Source of the DNA: Lamellibrachia columna
Lineage: Eukaryota > Annelida > Polychaeta > Sabellida > Siboglinidae
DNA length: 64,000 nucleotides
Reading direction: 5' to 3'
Assembly (NCBI GenBank): GCA_963662155.1
Contig: OY759271.1
Span: forward strand, 34,285,833-34,349,832
The notes below the pieces were generated by a model, which saw only the letters and a program-made list of their open reading frames with translations, was not told the origin of the DNA and searched no databases. The position numbers and the translations under genes are program-made. Shown here piece after piece: positions 33,374 to 45,950 of the stretch (position 1 is its first letter; each line of letters begins with the position of its first letter).

Positions 33374-34980
33374 ATGATGACGACGTACGTTCAACTGGCG
33401 TTTCTCTTCGTTTTCTTTGGTGGGGATGCCCTCGGTCAGCTCACGAGAGGAGCAGTATCTAACGACGGGCTGTGCACCTACACCTTCCGTGACGTCTGTG
33501 TCAGTCAGCGTATGCGGGACGTCATGGAACTGAGAGCCGTCGTGGACAGTCTACAGGCGCAGCTCACTTTGGTCAACAAGGTCGTCGCCGCTATACCTGA
33601 TCTGAGGGCGACAATGAAACAACTGGAAGTGAAAATTGACGACGTAAAAGACAAGACACAAGAGGAGATCGGTGGGTAACGTCATCTGTTATACATCTTC
33701 TTACTAATGACACTTCTCTCCTGGTGCTGTAAGGTTGGTGGCACATATTATCTCTTTCTACCTACACTACTCACCGTCTTGCGGCGGAGTGCCCATGTTG
33801 TCGGAAGAAACGGGCTTCCTCCTAGAAATCACAATGTTATTACGACAGTTTGTATAATAATATAGTAGTGTCTCAATACAAATGATAACAAACATTAGTT
33901 TGTATTAACAAAGTAGTACAATACACAAACCGGTCAGAATTAACTGATTAGTTACGTGGAGTTTACATCAGCAATCGAACCAAGCCACACGAGTACCCAA
34001 TTCCCATAGCAGCCGGCATGACACAGATATGAAATAAATTGTATTTTAAATAGTGCCATTGTACTCATGTAGTGAGTACTTCCATAAATATTATTGTAGT
34101 TCGAACTAACTTTTCAGCCAATGACAATCAACATTCGTCGAAAGGCGGCGCTGTGTACATCCGCTGGGGAAGGAAGACGTGCTCGGAAAATGGCACGGAA
34201 CTGCTCTACTGGGGCAAGTATTTTAGCCGAATACAGAGTTCTTTGTTGTTGATGAAGTTTACGTCTTTCTGAAAGATCTGACGATGCTACGCCGTTCATT
34301 ATAATTTTTTTATAATTTTACTCTACTTACATGTTTTCGGTATCGTCAAAAAGCAAAGGATGTAGTAAAAAGGTACACATTTTGCACTTCTCTCAAAATA
34401 CCTAAAGAAATGTCGAAAGCAGATAAAATTAGCATTTATAAAACACACCTGATATTCTTTTGAAGATTGCAAATTTGTTGTTGTTCAAGGTGTCGTAGCC
34501 GGGTCACGCTATACACACAGCGGCGGTGGCTCGAACTATCTCTGCATGCCAAGAGACCCTGAATGGGGGAAAACCACGACAGGCTTCCAGTCCGGCGGCC
34601 AATTGTACGGCGCTGAATACGAAATACAGTCAAACGACCCGTTCTCCAAAGTTAACGCACAGTCGCTGCACGACAACGACGTCCCATGCGCCATGTGCAT
34701 TGTGTCCAGCCGACCAACGAAACTGATGTTCCCTGCCAAACTGACCTGTCCAGACGGGTGGACAAAGGAGTATTCGGGCTACTTGATGGCGGAACATTAC
34801 ACACACAAAGGCCGAACAACCTACGTCTGTATGGACAACGCCCCGGAAGTTATCCTAGGTGGAGGGCTGGATAAGGATGGCGTCCTTTTCTACGTCACCG
34901 AGGCTACTTGCGGTGGAGCGCTGCCGTGTCCCAATTATGTAGAAGGATGGGAAATTACGTGTGTCGTGTGTACAAAATAA
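33374..34980 (+). CDS. Gene copy B (beta type): secreted coiled-coil/collagen C4-like protein
   Basis: Exons 33374-33671, 34118-34213 and 34490-34980 join to 294 codons plus stop. Residues 1-21 are a signal peptide (MMTTYVQLAFLFVFFGGDAL). Two cysteines follow (DGLCTYTFRDVC), then a heptad-like coiled coil at about 46-97. Exons 2 and 3 encode the Cys-rich C4-like domain (GGAVYIRWGRKTC ... ITCVVCTK). Intron 1 starts GTGGGT in phase 1. Intron 2 starts GCAAGT in phase 1, a GC-AG intron. The stop lies within AATAAA (34976-34981). Beta marks: no Pro in PEWGK, FSKVNAQ, GLDKDG, YVEG. Likely secreted and possibly oligomeric through the coiled coil. Its upstream block is of the kind that precedes alpha genes. 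Confidence 0.85.
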
Positions 34981-35296
34981 AGCAGGAAAACCACCCACAC
35001 TGAGTCGTATCTGCAACATAACTCAATACCAAAATTACAACGTAGCCTAATGAGCAATTCAATTGCACTTACTGCAGTGTTGTTGTCGTTAACTATTAGG
35101 GCGCTTGTAGCTTTACGCAAACTGTTTTTGTTCCATTTAATACCTTGTTCAAATGTGCAAAAGTAGAATGGAATATTGCACCAGTTACACATACAGCATA
35201 TGTTTTCCTTTCTGACTGTCAATTATCTTTACAATACATTTTACATTACAATAACCTAGAAAAACCTGGACGAATATATTACTGGGATGTGAGATG

Positions 35297-35334
<38 letters not shown>

Positions 35335-36784
35335 TTGCCTGTTAATCTATCTTTTTTAGTAATGATGCAGGATAATCTCACGAAAATGTATGCATATTCA
35401 AAAGCAGCCTTAACTTGTTGATGATTGTAAACATCTCCAAACCGATGTCAAAGATAGTCACGCTAAAGATACCCAGCTAGGCGGTGCCAGTGGTTATTGT
35501 TCATTCGCAGCGCCACCTTGCGTAGAAGTAGATTTGGTGTGTACGTCAATGACGCTTCGAAAAACAAATAATGCATTGTATAGAGGTTTTGGTTGCAGGC
35601 TTTGTATTACCAAGTGTTATTTTATTTTTTTGAGTAAGGGAGTAACACAACTTTATAAGTATTTCACCTCCTTTCAAACATTTCACTTACAAGTTGTCTG
35701 TTATAATTAATTACTAACTGATTTTGCTAGAATTTGTTTGAATAAACGTTGTTGAATGAATGGAAGTAGTAGGGCAAGTGATATTATTATTAAGCTCCTT
35801 CTTGCCTTTTCAACAAATTACATTTATGTAATGTAGTAATGACATCTTTATTTCAATATGCATGTTCTTTGTTGAAATAAAAGTTAATTGCCTGAATGTT
35901 ATCAGGTAAATATGTGTTTCTTTGTATACACGTAAAGAGAACATGATTTGAGTAGGCGCTAATAAAGCATTAAGACGAACAAGTCTGTCGTTTCATACCA
36001 ACTGACGACGATGTGTTTGGCTGTCGTAACCGTGGAATATATGACGCTGCTACCTACTTAATTGCCAGTTGATAAGATGTGATTTACGAAACTCACCCAT
36101 TAATGTTCGAATCTAGGAACACATCAGCGCCAACCATATTGCATTACTATCCAAACAGATCATTAAGATACACGGTGTTTGACAAATGTGATGAAAACCA
36201 TACGTATTCCCACAGTTTAAGGGGCATATAACAATGCTATGGGTGTGTGTCACGGATCTAAGTGGATAACTTCGCTCTGTTTAGGAGCGGGCCGCAAAGT
36301 TACATTCAACGCTCGTGAAATGGCGTTCGCACAATAGATCACAACAATGAATTCATGTATTTAATATATAGATATGTTTTAATACTCCCAAAACATAGCA
36401 TTTATTACAAACAATCCGGAGTAACTCGTAGAAACCCTTTTGATTATGTGTTCCGAATTGCTACCCTCCAATTATACTATCGACTAGTTTGCGGTAACAT
36501 ATTACATCACACTGCTGATTACTACTGGATGTACGTATATGACACAGTAATCAAAAGTAAAGAAAAACATAAGTATAATGGCAAATTAATCATATGTAAA
36601 CAAAGTATATCCAATCGTATCCACGCCGGTGACACAGTCCCTCGCCCTCGCTCAGGCACGATAAGTTCTCGTCCCACTCTTCGTGACGCAGGGGAAGGAA
36701 CTTCACATTTTCCCACACACACACACACGCACGCACGCACGCGCGCATTCACTCACGCACGCACGCACGCACGCACACACACAC
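34981..36784. other. 3' flank of beta copy B
   Basis: No gene. Shared with the flank of D (54452-56271). Contains (TA)n at 35301-35332, which is absent from the D flank, and ends in a (CA)n/(CGCA)n tract at 36715-36784 that is split from its continuation by the Gypsy insertion. Confidence 0.6.
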
Positions 36785-37422
36785 GTAAAGTTGCAATGAC
36801 CACAACACATTGGCTTTACAGTTTGTAATCGGACGAATAAACTGCCGAACGCTACATTCCTCCCCTCTTTACTATTAGCTCGTAACTGTTGTGAAGTTCG
36901 TTCTACATCCTTAGGCTGATTCTTGAAATATATACTGTATTATACATATAAGACTACACGTATATAATCCTATGCATGGTCCCAAATGTTATACTACTGT
37001 AACCGTATAAATGTTAAACTCGTGATAAATGTCCTGATTATACGTACATTTCCACTAGAATGTAGTCGTTGAGATGGCAAGGGTCGTAATATTGCCGTTG
37101 TGGCCGTTGTCGCTTTGGTGTATCATTGGGTGACGTGGGAGTTCTCGGCGATGAGTTGACATCATGGGGCATGGGGTCTTGTTACTTAGAGCTTCAGGCT
37201 GTCTCCTATCTGAACATTTTACAGTTGATGTCGTTGTTATAGGTGTGTCTGTGGTATCCCGGACTTCTCCAAATTTCACCATTTTTTCAAAGACAGGAAT
37301 TGGCTTAAACATCTTCTTGAACTGGGATGCATTCAGATGAATAGCGTGCCTGTCATCCGCTGCGGTAACCGCTGTACCCTTGATGTCGGGGATCACCGTG
37401 GGTTTGGGACAGAAAGGAGTGA

Positions 37423-38806
37423 GATTTAACAAGATTTGCCATCCAAGCCTATGGCCCAGATGGCAAGTGGACAAGGAAGCCATTGGCTTATCGAGAGTCC
37501 AACAATGTTCATCTACTTATAACCCGCCCTCCAGAGATATGTGTCAACCTTGTTTTTAAACATATTCACGCTGCTGGCAGTTACACAATCTGTAGACAAT
37601 TTGTTCCATTCATTTATTGTACTCTGTGAGAACGAGTGCTTCCTGATGTCCAATCTACATTGATCCTTTACTAATTTTACCTCATGTCCTCTAGTTCTGC
37701 TATCCTTCTTGAGTGATAAAAACATATTTCTATCAATATTTTCATATCCATTTAATATCTTAAAAACTTCTATCTCATCTCCTCTTAACCTCCTTGCCTC
37801 TAGAGTTGTTAAACCACATTCTTTCAGGCGTTCTTCGTAACTAAGGTCTCTCAGTTCTGGAATCATTTTAGGTCTAACTATTGTTTTATAAAGAGGTATA
37901 ATTAACTTTTTTCCTTGTATGTTATGTTTCGTCTAATCAATCCAAGAATTTGATTACCCTTAGAAGCTGCAATACCGCACTGCTCTGAAACTTTCATATC
38001 AGCGCTTATTGTAACTCCTAAGTCCTTTTCTTTTACAGTAGTACCCAGAACAGTATCTTCCATTTTATAGTTTACATCCAAGTTCCCATGTCCTGTGCAA
38101 AATTGAACAACATCTGCCATTTCTCAGACCATTTCACTAATCTGTCTAGGTCGTTTTGTAAATGTTGTTTATCACCATCAGTATTAACCTTTCTAAACAA
38201 TTTTGTGTCATCCGCAAGTTTTAGTACGTTACTTGTTATACTTTCGTCCAAGTCATTGATATATATTAAGAATAATATAGGTCCTAATACTGATCCTTGA
38301 GGTACTCCACTCAAAACCGATTTCCGATTTGAAACTTCTCCATCTACTACAACTCGTTGTCTTCTGTCAGTCAGCCATTGTTCTATCCAGTCAGTTATGC
38401 TATCCCCGATACCATGGGCTTTTAATTTAAGCAGTAATCTTTGATGGGGCACTTTGTCAAAAGCTTTCTGAAAATCTAAGTAGATAATATCTACTGGCGA
38501 TTCCTCGTCTATCCACTTAGTGATTTCTTCCAAAAAAACATAACATATTTGTTAAGCATGACCTCGCTTTAAGGAATCCATGTTGAGATGAATTTAATAA
38601 TTTATGCTTAAAGAATAAGTCCACCATATTGTCTTTAGCTAACCTTTCTAATAATTTACAAATCACTGACGTTAAACTCACTGGTCTGTAATTATCTGAC
38701 TTATTTCTCGAACCCTTTTTAAATAATGGTATGATGTTTGCTTCTTTCCATTCAAACGGAACAACTCCCTCTTTTAATGACAAGATGAATACTCTTGCAA
38801 GTGGTT
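37423..38806 (-). mobile_element. LINE copy inserted in Gypsy element 5
   Basis: Antisense-strand copy of the 11-14 kb LINE from RT (LARVFILSLKEGVVPFEWKE) to the 3' tail. RT keeps DIIYLDFQKAFDKVPH and GVPQGSVLGPILFLIYINDL, but the YADD region has become LADDTKLF and there are frameshifts near 38100 and 37900. It is 5'-truncated. It splits the Gypsy tail between SYALSK and LTPFCPKP. Confidence 0.85.
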
Positions 38807-39427
38807 TACTGAGTGCATAGCTTGTTGGATTTCTTATCACAACGCATGAGACAGTGTCCCCCACTTGCAAGTCATTGTGATCTGCATATCTGTTTCTATG
38901 ATCTGCATAGGTCTTTTGGGTCCGTTTTGTGTGCTTATCGTTCCTTTGTGCTGCAGCATGGACCTCGTTGTCATCATGGTCATCGTTCAATGTGATGTAA
39001 GTTTTGTTACAGGTTCTCTATCAAACAGAAGGTGATGTGGGGAAAACGTCGTTGATGTGTGTGGTGTGGCCCGGTATTGCCGTAGGAAATGGTACATTTC
39101 CTGTTTCCAGTTTTTCTGCTCCAACACAGCTGATCGAATTGCCTTCATCAAGGGTTTATTGAAATATTCAGCTTGTGCGTTTCCCGAAGGACTACATTCG
39201 GTGACTCTTCTGTGATGAAATACACTGTGCTTTGCAAACAAACCGAATGCGTCCGAATTAAATGGAGACCCGTTGTCTGATTTGGTGACCTTAAGATACC
39301 CAAACGTTGTCAGTACTTTGTTCGTTCAGTGTTTGTTGACACTGAACGAACAATCTGTACTAGCGGTATCTTGAATATTCATCTAGCGGGACCACGAGTT
39401 CTTCTCCTGACGACAAAGGGCGACCGA

Positions 39428-39883
39428 TGATGTATTAAGGGAGGCCGGCATACACAGAACCAGCGCAAAACCTCGAACAAACATGGTATTTTACCAGATA
39501 GAAGATTAATGTACTAAACAAATGCCAAAACATAGGTTAATATTGGACGCAAATAGCATGGCCATATTCTATTGGCAAAATAGAAATTGTATACGAATTT
39601 ATTTTCATTTGACGAGAGAATATAGCCAGAATACCGCACTCGTGACGTAGTGTTATTTAACAGTAAGGCGCGGTCGATGAAATTAAGATGTTGTATGTTC
39701 GACAATGTTTCTTAGTAAACCACTGGCATGATATTCTTAATTGTAGTTGTATGTTTTATTAACTCTTATAGATGCATAGGCGGAAAACCATACCTTTTGT
39801 TTCGCTTTAATAGTTTGTCTGATGATTTAAAAAAAAACGACACACAAAAGCTGCACAAACGAGCTAGTATGTTGCAGTGGATA
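39428..39883. repeat. 455-bp dispersed repeat, copy 2, inside the Gypsy integrase
   Basis: It interrupts the integrase between the codons for KGPWRKLRV (right side) and GRPLSSGEELVVPLDEYSRY (left side), so both boundaries are well fixed. It is about 98% identical to 29797-30250. Confidence 0.88.
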
Positions 39884-42800
39884 CTCTTAACTTTCTCCAA
39901 GGTCCTTTCTCCAAGGTTGGCATACCTGACATATGCATGGGTTCAAGATGTGGGTTTCCGTTATATGTGCATTGGTAGGCGAAACACTGACGTACTGCTG
40001 TCTCAACTTTGTCGTTCATTTTCGGAAACCATACCTTTGATCTTATGAGTTCCTTTATTTTGACAATCCCCTGTTGACCTTCATGCGCAAGCGCCACGGC
40101 TTGGTCTCTTAGGGACTCTGGAATGACCACATCCCCGGTTGTAGTGTGTTGTCGTCAGTGACAGTCGTCAGTGACAGTTCTTTCCTGACCTTGTGGAACT
40201 CTCGCATCACTGGGTCGTCCGATTTGCAGATCTCGAACCATCATCCGTTTCTACAAAGAGTGATGATCGTCTGCATAAAGTCATATGTTTCAGTGGCAAG
40301 TTTGACATCCTCGATATTCATCGTATTGGGTATGTTGCACGGTCCGACAAAGTTCACATCATCTGCAGCCATATTTTGGTGTCGACGAGTCCCAGCCAAG
40401 GTTGACGGGTCCCTGGACATGTAGTCAGTTGGGTTTTTATTTACCTTACAAAGTGAAGTTGTAAGGTTGCAGTCGTAGGCTCCATCGTCCAATGAGTAAA
40501 GGCCGGCTAGGTTTATTCCATATGGTCAGACGCGGCTCATGGTCAGTGATGATCTTGAACTGAGGATCTCCTTGGAGTTACTGATCGAAGTGTTCACACC
40601 TCCACACTGTGCCCAGAGCTTCGCGTTCAGTTTGGCTATAGCTGCTTTAAACGTCCAATAACGTCGCATAGGCGATTGCACGACCGTCTTGAGTTAAATA
40701 TGCTGCCGAACCCCAATGAACTGGCATCAACTATTGTCGTTGTTGTTTTGTTGACATCGAAGTATTTGTGCTTCTTTGAGTGAATTAATAGCCACGTCCT
40801 GATCTCTTGTCCATACCCAGTCGATGTCTTCTGGGTTAGACGCCTCACGTGTTCACTGATCATGGAAAAGTCTTTAATGAACCTTGATTGGTAGTTCATC
40901 ATGCCTAGGAAACCGCTTCGCATTAAGCATTTCTAATGTGTTTCTAAAAAATGAAACTCGCTGACGATATGCCAGTTCAGTATTTTGTATATGTATAGGC
41001 CATTATGCGTTCTGAACGTCGTGAAGTATCTGGACGATGGATGAAGCTCCAACTGGTGGTAACCGTTGAACAGATCCAGGTTACTGAATACTGTGTGCTC
41101 GCTTTGTTAGGCTCACGCATATCAATGAACAAACGTATGGAGCCAGCCTTCTTCGGCGGAGTGACAATCGGGGACAACCACGGAGTGGGTTCACCAACTG
41201 GTACCCGTTCTATTGTGTCTTCGCTAAGAAGTCGCTGTTCCCTCTTCATCAATCTTAGGTCTCACGTGGAACGGGATTTTCCGGGTTTTTGTTTGCACAT
41301 TTTCCCAATACCCTTTGTGAGATCGGGCTATTCTTCTTCCCACTCGGAGTTGATTTTGTTTACAATATCTCTAGTCCTAACTCCTGAGTTGTGTTGAATC
41401 CAATCAGAGATCTGTGAGCGCCTTGTAAGACATGGAAATGATGACATTGAATGGCGGATTTTGATTCGATTGTCACATCACACACACACCAAGGATGTTC
41501 AGTGGTTTGCGTCTTCTGTTTTTGCGACGTTGGTTTCTGAATCCTCTCATACAATCGTTCATCCATCACATTTACTGACCCGCCTGTGTCAACCGTCATT
41601 CTTATTTTGATGTCATTTACAGCGATCACGGTCATAGGTGATTTTCCTATGTTTTGTCCCTTTGTCGGCCGGCTGTCAACCATCCTTGTATACTCATATT
41701 CGATGGAGTCACCATTCATTTGTACACATATCTCTGGTTAAACCTGTCGAATCCGTCTCTCCCTCTGCAGGACACACTCATGAATGTGGTAATCAAATCC
41801 GCACTGTTGACAGGTTATCTCACTTGCTGGTTGTTGTGGACGACTCCCGCGGTCCAGTGGTGTATGTTTGTTTCTGTATCCTTTCATGTATTCCCGTCCC
41901 GTTTTTTGGACTTCCTGGTTTTGGTTCATGGGCATATTTTGATTTGCTGACCCTGTTGCCAGTCTCAGGGCGAATGGCCTTACTCTGCAAACATGCATTT
42001 TGTGCTGATCTGCATGTATAAATTGTTGACTCCAAGGATATGTTGCGTTCCTTCAGGAGTGCTTCCTGGATATCACGATCTTGGACACCCATGACGATTC
42101 TGTCGCGAGTTTCTGCAGTTATCGCAGAAATTGCAGGACTTAATGAGTACTGTTATTGTTGTTAAAGAGTGTTCGAATGTTTCGCCTTGTTGTTGGTTTC
42201 GGCTGTTGAAGATAAACCTCTCATAAGATTCATGGGCTTATCCGATTGCGAAACAGTCGAATTTTGCTAGGATATCATCCACCGATCGGCCGTCAGCGTC
42301 CGTGTCGAACGTAAACCCATTATATATTCTCAAAGTACCATCACCGACCGTGTGAAGTAGCAATGCAACCTGATAATCGGCCGGCTGTTTCTCGAGATGG
42401 GTGATCGTGGCGTAGTTCTTCCATTTTTGCTTGAACAGCTTACAGTTCTCGTTTATATTGGACTCAAGACGGCGGTCGTATTCCGTGTACGGGCGGCAAC
42501 GGTGCTGCGGTCACTTGATCGTCATTAGACATCTCAGGCTGTTGACTTGTGTGTGCGTAGAGACTGTGACACATAGAATTTATGTACTTACAACTGAGAA
42601 ATGTGTTGTCATAATACAGTTCACATTAGCAATGTGCTAATCACTGAGTGTTCAGTTTTTGTTCGAGGCATCGCGACCGGCGTGGGTGATGTTATTCAAT
42701 GAATATTACATCAATATTGCGGGAGCAATCGTAACTTAACTGTCAAATTTGCATGAATTCGCATCCCATCCTGGTCGCCATTTGTAAAGTTGTAATGACC

Positions 42801-42912
42801 ACAACATATTGATTTTAGTTTACAACTCTTAATCGAACGAATAAACTGCCAACAGTTAAGCGACTAATACAGTCGACCGCTAGGCACCGCCGTAAACTGC
42901 CGAACGCTACAT

Positions 42913-43219
42913 CACACGTCTCCGTCTCCGTCTTTCTCCATCGATTTCACTTAGACAATTAGTGTCTCTCTTTCCCGTGTTCTTCGTTCGCGTGAATTCA
43001 GGAACGAATCTCCACGATTCCTCCAAACATAAATGTAAGAGAGTCCTCTCTTCTTTACTTGTCAAGATTAAACCTCAATGTTTTACCACACACATGTAAT
43101 TTGGCTAAAGAAACACCTCTGTCTCTAATAACTCATTAACTTTTGACTTTTTATCAACCCGCTTTAGGCGACCGCATCTATTCACATAGTCATTTTCTCG
43201 GATGATTCGACCAGGTAAA
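42913..43219. other. Junction between beta flank and the next upstream block
   Basis: No gene. Continues the flank of B after the Gypsy insertion (CACACGTCTCCG, GAATCTCCACGATTCCTCC) and matches 56272-56500. Confidence 0.6.
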
Positions 43220-43424
43220 TGTCAAGTTTGTTGATTAATTGAAGACAGTAGCAGACTTAATAAAGTAATCACGTTTAATCATGACACAGTGACGTACACA
43301 CATGTTTACTTACTTACTCTGATCTACTTCAGTCGTCTGTTCCACCATTTCGATTATCTGCAATTTACTGTATTGATATCGCCTACTAGGCTTATAAAAA
43401 TAGTTAGCTAACATCATAACGACA
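43220..43424 (-). mobile_element. 3' LTR of Gypsy element 4 (upstream block of C)
   Basis: On the minus strand it starts TGTCGTTATGATGTTAGC after the purine-rich CTAGGGGCG and ends CAAACTTGACA, giving TG...CA ends. It has a TATA-like TTTTTATAAG near its start. A partial copy is at about 56560-56710. Confidence 0.55.
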
Positions 43425-43572
43425 CGCCCCTAGTTTGGTATAAAAAATACACAGTGAAATAAACCAAGGCTAAATCCGGACCCATGTTTCAAAGTCCATT
43501 GTCCACAGGTACTATTCATCATGGTGATCACTTAATCGAACAAACAAGAAAAGCGTTTTTGCGCATTACTGT

Positions 43573-43930
43573 TTATTCGCCGTAACGTAGCGGCGATACG
43601 GAGACACTATTGCCATCCCCGTGCCCAACCATCGGACTGGCACTGTTCTGGTCATGAAGTTCGAATTCTTGGGGCTGAGAAGGTTGCTCGGTCGGGCGAA
43701 CAAGCTGTTCTTCTACTAATCTTTGATCTTCCGGCGTCTTCTTGACACGAACGTTGTATTGAACAAACATCGTGAAGTGAGAAATCCAGATCAGTCTCGT
43801 TGGTGGTGTTTATTTGTTATCTGTTTCGCCGAACTACACAGCCTTTGGCAAGCTGTACTCAGTCGGACTGGGATGCACCACCATGGCGGACTACCTGGGC
43901 CAGCATCCAATGTTATCTTTTCTAATACGA
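43573..43930 (-). pseudogene. C-terminal pol fragment of Gypsy element 4 (upstream block of C)
   Basis: The minus strand encodes EEQLVRPTEQPSQP, GHGDGNSVSVSP and RYGE (stop), and upstream of it a frame-broken QLAKGC-type pol tail. The body of the element is missing; similarity ends near 43930. The fragment was already in place before the units duplicated. Confidence 0.6.
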
Positions 43931-45535
43931 ACCTGCTGTCCAGTAGTCAGCGCCTCCAATAATTAGGTCATTTGCGAAGCGTAGTGTGCGGAGCGCCTCT
44001 AGGGAACGATCCGGAAACCAGATTACCTGTTTGGTTGTTTGCTGCTCACTATGTAGCGCCACTGTCATGACAACGGTGCCAATTTGGTTGGATCTCGGCC
44101 CGCTGTGTGGCGACACTGTTGTGCAGTGCGCCAAAATGGTTAATAAATTACCGTAAATTAATTGTTACTAATATTAATTTCTTCTTCTCAGAAATAGATT
44201 TTGTGGTAAAATGAAATAAACGTGACCTCTGAATTTAGCCTTGTTCCCATGGTAGCCAAAACAGTGAGATGTATTACTACAAACCACCCAATTGAGGGGG
44301 TGTGACAGGTTGACTTCAAAAATAGGTGGGAGGTGAAATGTGAGATTTTGAGGTCGGAGTTGTGGACACAAATTATACAAAATAATATTACACATTATGT
44401 AAATGGCATTACCCATTTTACAACACAACCAGCGGCAGCTGTTTAACAATATTAAAAAGATTTATGACAAGTGGACAAGAATGCCGATTTACTATGACGT
44501 CCGTGCACGGACGTTTCGTGGCGTTTTACTGTGACATCCATGCGCAGACGTCATACAAATATACACAGGAATGCGGATCGCGTTTACGGAAAGACACTAA
44601 CAATAACCGCGGGAACGAGAACTTGTGATCGCGCTAATGAGAGGGTGCGGCAGGAATTGGCACATGGGAGGTTGATCCTTAAAAATGGTAGGAAGTGGGA
44701 GGTTGACCTCCAAAATAGGTGATAGGTGGGAGTCTGGCCTTGACATAATATATATTTGACTTTTGTATGGGACGAGAGGAGGGAGGTTTGCCTCAAATGT
44801 TTTTGTCTCAAACGATCCGTTTTGTCGGTCGCGTAACAACGGTATGTGCATCGTTTCAATCAATTCGGAAAATAAAAAGATCAAACCTAATGAATAAATC
44901 CAGTTCCATTCAGCGACACCAACAACAAAGCACGAGACTACGTCGATTAAAAACAGGAAGAATTGGTTGAAATAATATGACATCGCGGCTTATGTAATGA
45001 TCCCGGATGTACCAACGAAAACGTCAGCGAGTGAGGATCGGCCTTGTGACACTCCTGCAACGCTCACTGCGTTTACCTACTTATCCCAACCGAATTATTG
45101 CCATTAATTTAGGGCGCAGACACTCCTGCAAGTTGGTCAACTATCACTGACGTTAAAACACGCCAACGTGTCATATTGAACGCATATAAAATGCCTTTAT
45201 ATTGTCAACGGATACGCGATGAGCCATTGTTTCTCTATGTGTCTGACGGATGTATTTGTATACGAAGTTCCTTGAACTTCCTTATCCGTTTTGTTTACAT
45301 TCCATGTGAAAAGAGTTTACGGCGACAATCACTTGTTGGTGATGTTCCAGCTACATAGTACTTAACCGATTGTGTAAAATTGTACACACATTGTCAGGTC
45401 TGCGGTAAACTTTTAAGGAAATGAATAAATGTTTAACTGAGTTAGCATCAGCAAGGCTTCATGGGTTCGTCCGCCCCGACGAATACTCATTTTACATTAT
45501 CATTCCGTTAAGGGTTAAGTGTTAATGATTGTTTC
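43931..45535. other. Upstream duplicated block of C, left part
   Basis: Non-coding. Matches 57180-58834. Contains the degenerate AGGTGGGAGG minisatellite in two clusters (44295-44345, 44665-44735). Confidence 0.55.
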
Positions 45536-45812
45536 AGTTTGTTTGTTTGTTTGTTTGTTTTTTGGCTTGGGTTCCAACAAGTCCGTGGACCCAGCAACAA
45601 GACCAAGGTTTTCGTTTTCCCTGTATGTGATTTTGTACGTCCCCTGACATAGACACCAGATAGAAGGGTTGGACCAACGGCCCTAAGTGTCTCTTCCGAA
45701 AGACACAGGCAAAAGGAGGGTGAACGAAATTGCCAAAGTTTCAAAACGGCAACAGGGGGTTTTGAACCCCGGTTCCCTCGACCAAAAGCATGATGTTGCT
45801 GATTACTTGAAA
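45536..45812 (-). mobile_element. tRNA-derived SINE (Nin-domain-like), copy in unit C
   Basis: On the minus strand a head contains the B box GGTTCAAAACC. A central part includes GTCTTTCGGAAGAGACACTT, similar to the Nin-type core of metazoan SINEs as remembered, and the tail is (AAAC)n. The same copy is in unit E (58835-59104); the matching place in unit B (about 30490) has none. Confidence 0.6.
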
Positions 45813-45867
45813 TGTTTTTGTAAAAATGTCGTCATAGAACCATACTTCCACTAAATTGCTCTTCTAA

Positions 45868-45868
<1 letters not shown>

Positions 45869-45940
<72 letters not shown>
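45869..45940. repeat. (TA)n microsatellite, unit C
   Basis: About 36 TA units; the paralogous tract in unit E (59166-59293) has about 64. Confidence 0.95.

Positions 45941-45950
<10 letters not shown>

Larger units (their letters stand above)
37055..42120 (-). pseudogene. Gypsy element 5 gag-pol remnant
   Basis: From right to left: gag with a zinc knuckle (CQQCGFDYHIHEC, 41738-41998). Retropepsin (MTVDTGGSVNVM, 41360-41719). RT start (PTPWLSPIVTPPKKAGSIRL, 40977-41252). RT/RNase H junction (LGMMNYQSRFIKDFS, 40636-40923). RNase H end and integrase zinc finger (39864-40492). Integrase core (DEYSRY near 39370; NAQAEYFNKPLMKAIRSAVL, 38987-39241). A C-terminal tail lies beyond the LINE (37055-37483). 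Many stops and frameshifts. It belongs to the K02A2.6-like group. Confidence 0.82.
36785..42912 (-). mobile_element. Gypsy element 5, complete outline with both LTRs
   Basis: Short LTRs bound the element: 36785-36857 (3' LTR on the minus strand) and 42784-42912 (5' LTR). The 3' LTR lacks an internal 50-bp segment flanked by TAAACTGCC in the 5' LTR. A polypurine tract (AAAGAGGGGAGGA) adjoins the 3' LTR, and TGGCGACCAGGATGGG, a usual Gypsy primer-binding region, adjoins the 5' LTR. CACAC flanks both ends. The paralogous sequence at 56258-56275 reads through without an insertion, a clear empty site. The element is itself interrupted twice. Confidence 0.85.
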
